From Nakamurella aerolata (GTDB lineage: Bacteria; Actinomycetota; Actinomycetes; Mycobacteriales; Nakamurellaceae): DNA of 64,000 nucleotides. The notes beneath the pieces were generated by a model. That model was not told the origin of the DNA, did no database searches, and saw nothing but the letters and a program-made list of their open reading frames with translations. Where the stretch lies: positions 248,001-312,000 of the forward strand of contig NZ_JABEND010000002.1 in assembly GCF_013002705.1 (NCBI RefSeq). The letters run 5' to 3'. A program made the position numbers and the translations under genes. The number at the start of each line of letters is the position of its first letter. Position 1 is the stretch's first letter. This document shows, piece by piece, positions 61,364-64,000 of this stretch.

Positions 61364-61369
61364 ACTCTA
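61364..61369 (-). promoter_or_regulatory. Probable -10 of the epimerase-acyltransferase operon
   Basis: TAGAGT on the minus strand, about 45 bases upstream of the GTG at 61318. It is the same hexamer as before lsr2 and bldC. Confidence 0.4.
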
Positions 61370-61493
61370 TGGTGCCCGAGGCCGATCCAACTACGCCCGG
61401 GCGGTGGGACGCGGTCCAAAAGCCCCAGGTCGGCAGGGGCCCGACCGATATCCGCGGGCGGTGCTGCTGCCGCGCACCATGCCCTCTCTCCCA

Positions 61494-61544
61494 GCAACCA
61501 AAGTTGACAAGATGACGGGAGGGCAACCATAGTTGACAACGTGA
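61494..61544 (+). promoter_or_regulatory. Paired direct repeats and promoter of the toxin-antitoxin-like genes
   Basis: GCAACCAAAGTTGACAAGAT (61494 on) recurs 29 bases later as GCAACCATAGTTGACAACGT (61523 on); the 22-bp units differ at three positions. Each holds TTGACA. TTGACA at 61503-61508 and CATAGT at 61528-61533 fit a promoter with a 19-bp spacer, and the start codon GTG at 61541 is seven bases past the -10. The repeats are placed as autoregulatory operators would be. Confidence 0.6.
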
Positions 61545-61741
61545 TCAAGGGCAGCGCCCGTCGCCACGGAATCGCCGACAGCGATATCCGCCACGCGGTC
61601 GCCAACGCGATCCGGGTGTGGCCGATGGACGGTTTCGACATGATCGTCGGTCCGGCCCGCGACGGGTCGCTGATCGAGGTCGGCATCAACCGCGACAGCG
61701 ACATCTTCCATGCCATGACGGCCCGACGGAAATTCCTCTGA
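61541..61741 (+). CDS. Small toxin-like protein of a candidate toxin-antitoxin pair
   Basis: A 66-residue protein: VIKGSARRHGIADSDIRHAV then ANAIRVWPMDG, and the end IEVGINRDSDIFHAMTARRK FL. The pattern (HGI...DI, then LIEVGI, then HAM.ARRKFL) resembles small BrnT/DUF4258-type RNase-fold toxins that pair with a helix-turn-helix antitoxin in actinobacteria. The length and order toxin-first are typical of such pairs. GTG at 61541 has no ribosome site, but a CATAGT -10 seven bases upstream, so it is probably leaderless. Toxicity is inferred only. Confidence 0.65.
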   Translation: MIKGSARRHGIADSDIRHAVANAIRVWPMDGFDMIVGPARDGSLIEVGINRDSDIFHAMTARRKFL

Positions 61742-61756
61742 CGAGGGGTGACAACC

Positions 61757-62011
61757 ATGACTACCGAAACCATCCGCAGTGACAGCGAGCTGCTGGCAAT
61801 GATCGACGCCGATCAGGACCAGTCGACAGGTCCCGCTATCGATGGGGCGCCGCTGCGACGCATTGCTGCCGCCGCCCAGGCTCGGGAAGCCGCTCAGCGA
61901 GAGGTGTCCGCGGCGGTGACCGCCGCCCGTGACGCAGGGCTGCCCTGGGCGGCCATCGGCGCCGCGCTGGGCATCTCTCGCCAGGCCGCGGTGAAACGCT
62001 ACGGATGCTGA
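61757..62011 (+). CDS. Small helix-turn-helix antitoxin-like protein
   Basis: An 84-residue protein whose second half is a helix-turn-helix of the WxxIGxALGxSRQAA type: PWAAIGAALGISRQAAVKRY. The first half is acidic (SDSELLAMIDADQDQ) and could bind the partner protein. It lies 15 bases after the toxin-like gene, with GAGGGG eight bases before the ATG at 61757. This kind of small HTH protein is common as the partner of the HAM.ARRKFL protein. It would act as antitoxin and repressor through the upstream repeats. Confidence 0.65.
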   Translation: MTTETIRSDSELLAMIDADQDQSTGPAIDGAPLRRIAAAAQAREAAQREVSAAVTAARDAGLPWAAIGAALGISRQAAVKRYGC

Positions 62012-62193
62012 CGCGGTCCTTGGTGGGTGCCGTGCCCACCTACGGTGTGGGGCACGCGGGGGGCATACCGTGCCCCGGTTGCTGTTCTCTCTTCGCCGAC
62101 GACAGCGCGAGACAGCGTGTCGATGACGATGGATGCCTGGCAACGGCCCAATCGACTTCTCGGCAACTGCCCACCAACTCAGCGCCGCGGTTC

Positions 62194-62199
62194 TACGCT
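62194..62199 (+). promoter_or_regulatory. -10 of a probable leaderless transcript
   Basis: TACGCT ends exactly seven bases before the ATG at 62207, and no ribosome site is present. Confidence 0.45.
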
Positions 62200-62206
62200 C
62201 TGCCGA

Positions 62207-62821
62207 ATGGCGCTCGCGTTTTCGTCGTGGACCGATCTGCCGCCGTGGCGGGCCGTTTTCGACTCGACGGCGGAGACGCTCACCGTGCACGACCCGGCCG
62301 GGACCGCACGTGCCCGGTTGCGCCGCCGGGCCGGACCCGCTGCCGATGCCCAAAGCAGATCCGATGCGCCAGAAGCGGTTTCGAAGGTCCGGCGCTGGTT
62401 CACCACCACCTTTGACGCCGACTCGCTCGTGCAACGCCGGGGTCGGCTGGCGGAGGGGCAGAGTGCCCAGCTGGAAATCATCGGTGAGCCGCCGCAACCG
62501 GTCACCAATGGCCGTCCCGGCGCGTGGCTGCGTCGTCGCAAAGACGCGTCGTTCGTGATCGCCGGGCGCAGCTACCGGCTGCGGCACCGCGGCCGCCGGC
62601 GGACGGAGCTGAGCAGGGACGGGACCGCCGTTGCGCTGCTGCGCCGCCGCGGCCTGTACTGGCGGGCCAGTTACGGTGACGACGCCCCGCGCGCCGGGTT
62701 GCGCGCCTTGGCCGCGCTCGACCAGGCCGACGAGCTGGCGGCAGCGCTCGGCTGCTCGGTCTTCGGGCCGCCAGGACGGCCCGGCGCGGCCAGCGCCTTC
62801 TTCCGGGAACTGTCTCCCTGA
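62207..62821 (+). CDS. Unrecognised Arg-rich protein
   Basis: A 204-residue protein I do not recognise. It has no signal peptide or membrane helix. Segments include WTDLPPWRAVFDSTAETLTV, WLRRRKDASFVIAGRSYRLR and GLYWRASYGDDAPRAGLRAL. It reads as a small beta-rich domain made of short strands separated by Arg-rich turns. The ATG at 62207 has TACGCT seven bases upstream, and the codon use matches the surrounding genes, which supports it as real. It ends convergently with the HAD phosphatase gene. Confidence 0.65.
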   Translation: MALAFSSWTDLPPWRAVFDSTAETLTVHDPAGTARARLRRRAGPAADAQSRSDAPEAVSKVRRWFTTTFDADSLVQRRGRLAEGQSAQLEIIGEPPQPVTNGRPGAWLRRRKDASFVIAGRSYRLRHRGRRRTELSRDGTAVALLRRRGLYWRASYGDDAPRAGLRALAALDQADELAAALGCSVFGPPGRPGAASAFFRELSP

Positions 62822-62869
62822 CCCCGCTCAGCCCGCGCTCATAGCCGCTTGGCGACCGGCCCGAGTCGC

Positions 62870-63760
62870 TCAGCGGAGCTTGCGGCGCACCGCGAGCCCA
62901 CCGGCGACCGCGCCGCTGACCGCGCCGATCCCCAACAGTGAGCCGGCACCGATCTGTGCCGCCTTGCGGCCGGTGCGGAAGTCGATCGACTGCCAGCCGT
63001 TGCGGCGGGCGGTGTCGCGCAGCGCCGAGTCGGGGTTCACCGCGACGGCGGTCCCCACGACGCTGAGCATCGGGATGTCGTTGGCCGAGTCGGAATAGGC
63101 GGTGCAGCGGCGCAGGTCGAGCCCCTCGGTCGCGGCCAGTGCCCGCACCGCTGCCGCCTTGGCCGGCCCGTGCAACAGGTCGCCGACCAGCCGGCCGGTG
63201 TACACGCCGTTCTCGGTCTCGGCCACGGTGCCGAGCGCGCCGGTCAGTCCCAACCGGCGGGCGATCAACTGGGCCAGCTCCACCGGGGTCGCCGTCACCA
63301 GCCAGACCCGCTGCCCGGCGTCCAGATGCTGGCGCGCCAGCCGCAGGGTGCCCGGATAGATCTTGTCGGCCATCGACTCGTCGTAGATCTGTTCGCCGAA
63401 ATCCACGATCTCGTCGACGGTGCGGCCGGCGACGAACGACAGCGCCTCGGCCCGGGAGGCGTGCACGTCGTCCATGTTCTCGCCGCCCAGCCGGAACCTG
63501 AGCTGTCGTATCGCGAACTTGACGATGTCCGACGAGGTGAACAGCTTGCGAGCCGCGAGCCCGCGGAAGAAGTGGAACACCGACGCACCCGACATCAGGG
63601 TGTTGTCGACGTCGAAGAAGGCGGCAGCGGTCAGGTCGGTGCCCGGGGCGAGCGGCTCGGTGTCGGCGTGGGCGGCCGCGGCGGCCACCTCGGCCGAGGC
63701 CTGCCCGGCGATCCGAGCGCGCAGCGCCCGTTCACGCCCGCCCGCTCGACCGAACCGCAC
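62870..63760 (-). CDS. HAD-IB family hydrolase (SerB1-like phosphatase)
   Basis: A 296-residue HAD phosphatase of subclass IB. The nucleophile motif is [15 protein letters not shown], motif [17 protein letters not shown], and motif [28 protein letters not shown] membrane-like tail is present near the C-terminus ([22 protein letters not shown]). In M. tuberculosis the positional match is Rv0505c (SerB1). The substrate is a phosphoester, perhaps phosphoserine or a lipid phosphate. GTG at 63760 has GGGAGG eight bases upstream; the in-frame GTG at 63769 falls inside that site and is rejected. Confidence 0.85.
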   Translation of the reverse strand: MRFGRAGGRERALRARIAGQASAEVAAAAAHADTEPLAPGTDLTAAAFFDVDNTLMSGASVFHFFRGLAARKLFTSSDIVKFAIRQLRFRLGGENMDDVHASRAEALSFVAGRTVDEIVDFGEQIYDESMADKIYPGTLRLARQHLDAGQRVWLVTATPVELAQLIARRLGLTGALGTVAETENGVYTGRLVGDLLHGPAKAAAVRALAATEGLDLRRCTAYSDSANDIPMLSVVGTAVAVNPDSALRDTARRNGWQSIDFRTGRKAAQIGAGSLLGIGAVSGAVAGGLAVRRKLR

Positions 63761-63977
63761 GTCGATCACCTCCCGTCAGCGCTCGTCCCGACTGCCCGCG
63801 CTCGCGGCAGTGCCGTCACCTTTCGTGCGCCGGTGACGTCGGCCGCGGCGGTCGCGCCGGATTGGTGGTCCGTCCGTTGTGACGGGTTCCGGTGCCACCC
63901 AGGGTATCCATTGCCCGGCCACGGCGGCCCGGCGTGGCCCCGCTGCGGGGGAGCCCGGGAGCCGGGCACAATCAACA

Positions 63978-64000
63978 GTGGTTCGCCCGGTGGCTGCCCG
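63978..64000 (+). CDS. Possible start of a plus-strand gene at the window end
   Basis: GTG at 63978 opens a frame to the window end (VVRPVAA). CACAAT (63967-63972) five bases upstream could be a leaderless -10. Only seven codons are visible, so this is a guess. Confidence 0.2.

Noticed and set aside
63766-63975. Minus-strand 69-codon frame upstream of the HAD gene
   Set aside because: It overlaps the HAD ribosome site and has no coding features.

Overview
This window is high-GC actinobacterial DNA. Start codons are often GTG, genes are tightly packed with ATGA/GTGA overlaps, and proteins carry Ala/Gly/Pro/Thr-rich tails. Lineage markers are Lsr2, CarD, BldC, HbhA, DUF2516, DUF3180, DisA-RadA and a 33-residue basic ribosome-associated-type protein. 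The order dacB - DUF2342 - tilS - hpt - ftsH - folE - folP - folB - folK - DUF3180, then lsr2 - clpC, then mutY - disA - radA - lpqE - carD - ispD/F, matches the Mycobacterium tuberculosis Rv3627c-Rv3581c segment. proC - bldC - small basic protein - epimerase/acyltransferase - HAD phosphatase matches Rv0500-Rv0505c. XRE - hbhA - DUF2516 matches Rv0474-0476. I infer a relative of the Mycobacteriales/Nakamurellales; species cannot be fixed from the sequence alone.

Layout. 1-5.5 kb: Lhr helicase (5' end cut off), Nei glycosylase, an amidohydrolase, a frameshifted small membrane-protein gene and an MFS transporter. 5.5-11.4 kb (minus): a TPR membrane protein, a TPR-like/AAA+ ATPase, a zinc metallopeptidase lipoprotein and an M19 dipeptidase. 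11.5-17 kb: a RibD-C/DHFR-like protein, DapC, DUF445, XRE regulator, HbhA and DUF2516. 17-31 kb: pyrophosphatase (minus), then the long plus-strand run dacB to folK with two membrane proteins. 31-37 kb: a putative 3-methyladenine glycosylase, a methyltransferase and a 1,347-residue cell-wall hydrolase. 37-46 kb: lsr2, clpC, a DHA2 efflux pump with divergent TetR, and an ABC-2 exporter. 46-54.8 kb: mutY, a TolA-like membrane protein, disA, radA, lpqE, carD and a fused ispDF. 54.8-64 kb: an ECF42-type sigma factor with two YCII proteins, proC, bldC, acyltransferase and epimerase, a candidate toxin-antitoxin pair, an unknown protein and a HAD phosphatase.

Most genes are housekeeping: folate synthesis, purine salvage, isoprenoids, proteolysis (FtsH, ClpC), DNA repair (Lhr, Nei, MutY, RadA, DisA) and envelope work. 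The least explained material is (1) an 84-bp imperfect-palindrome element present three times in intergenic DNA, (2) the TPR/AAA+/metallopeptidase cluster, (3) a small toxin-antitoxin-like pair preceded by two operator-like direct repeats, (4) a paired 18-bp inverted operator between the efflux pump and its TetR gene, and (5) many short tandem repeats and low-complexity insertions in otherwise ordinary genes and spacers. Many genes have a -10-like hexamer 6-8 bases before the start codon, which suggests leaderless mRNAs. No rRNA, tRNA, CRISPR array, transposase or phage gene was seen.
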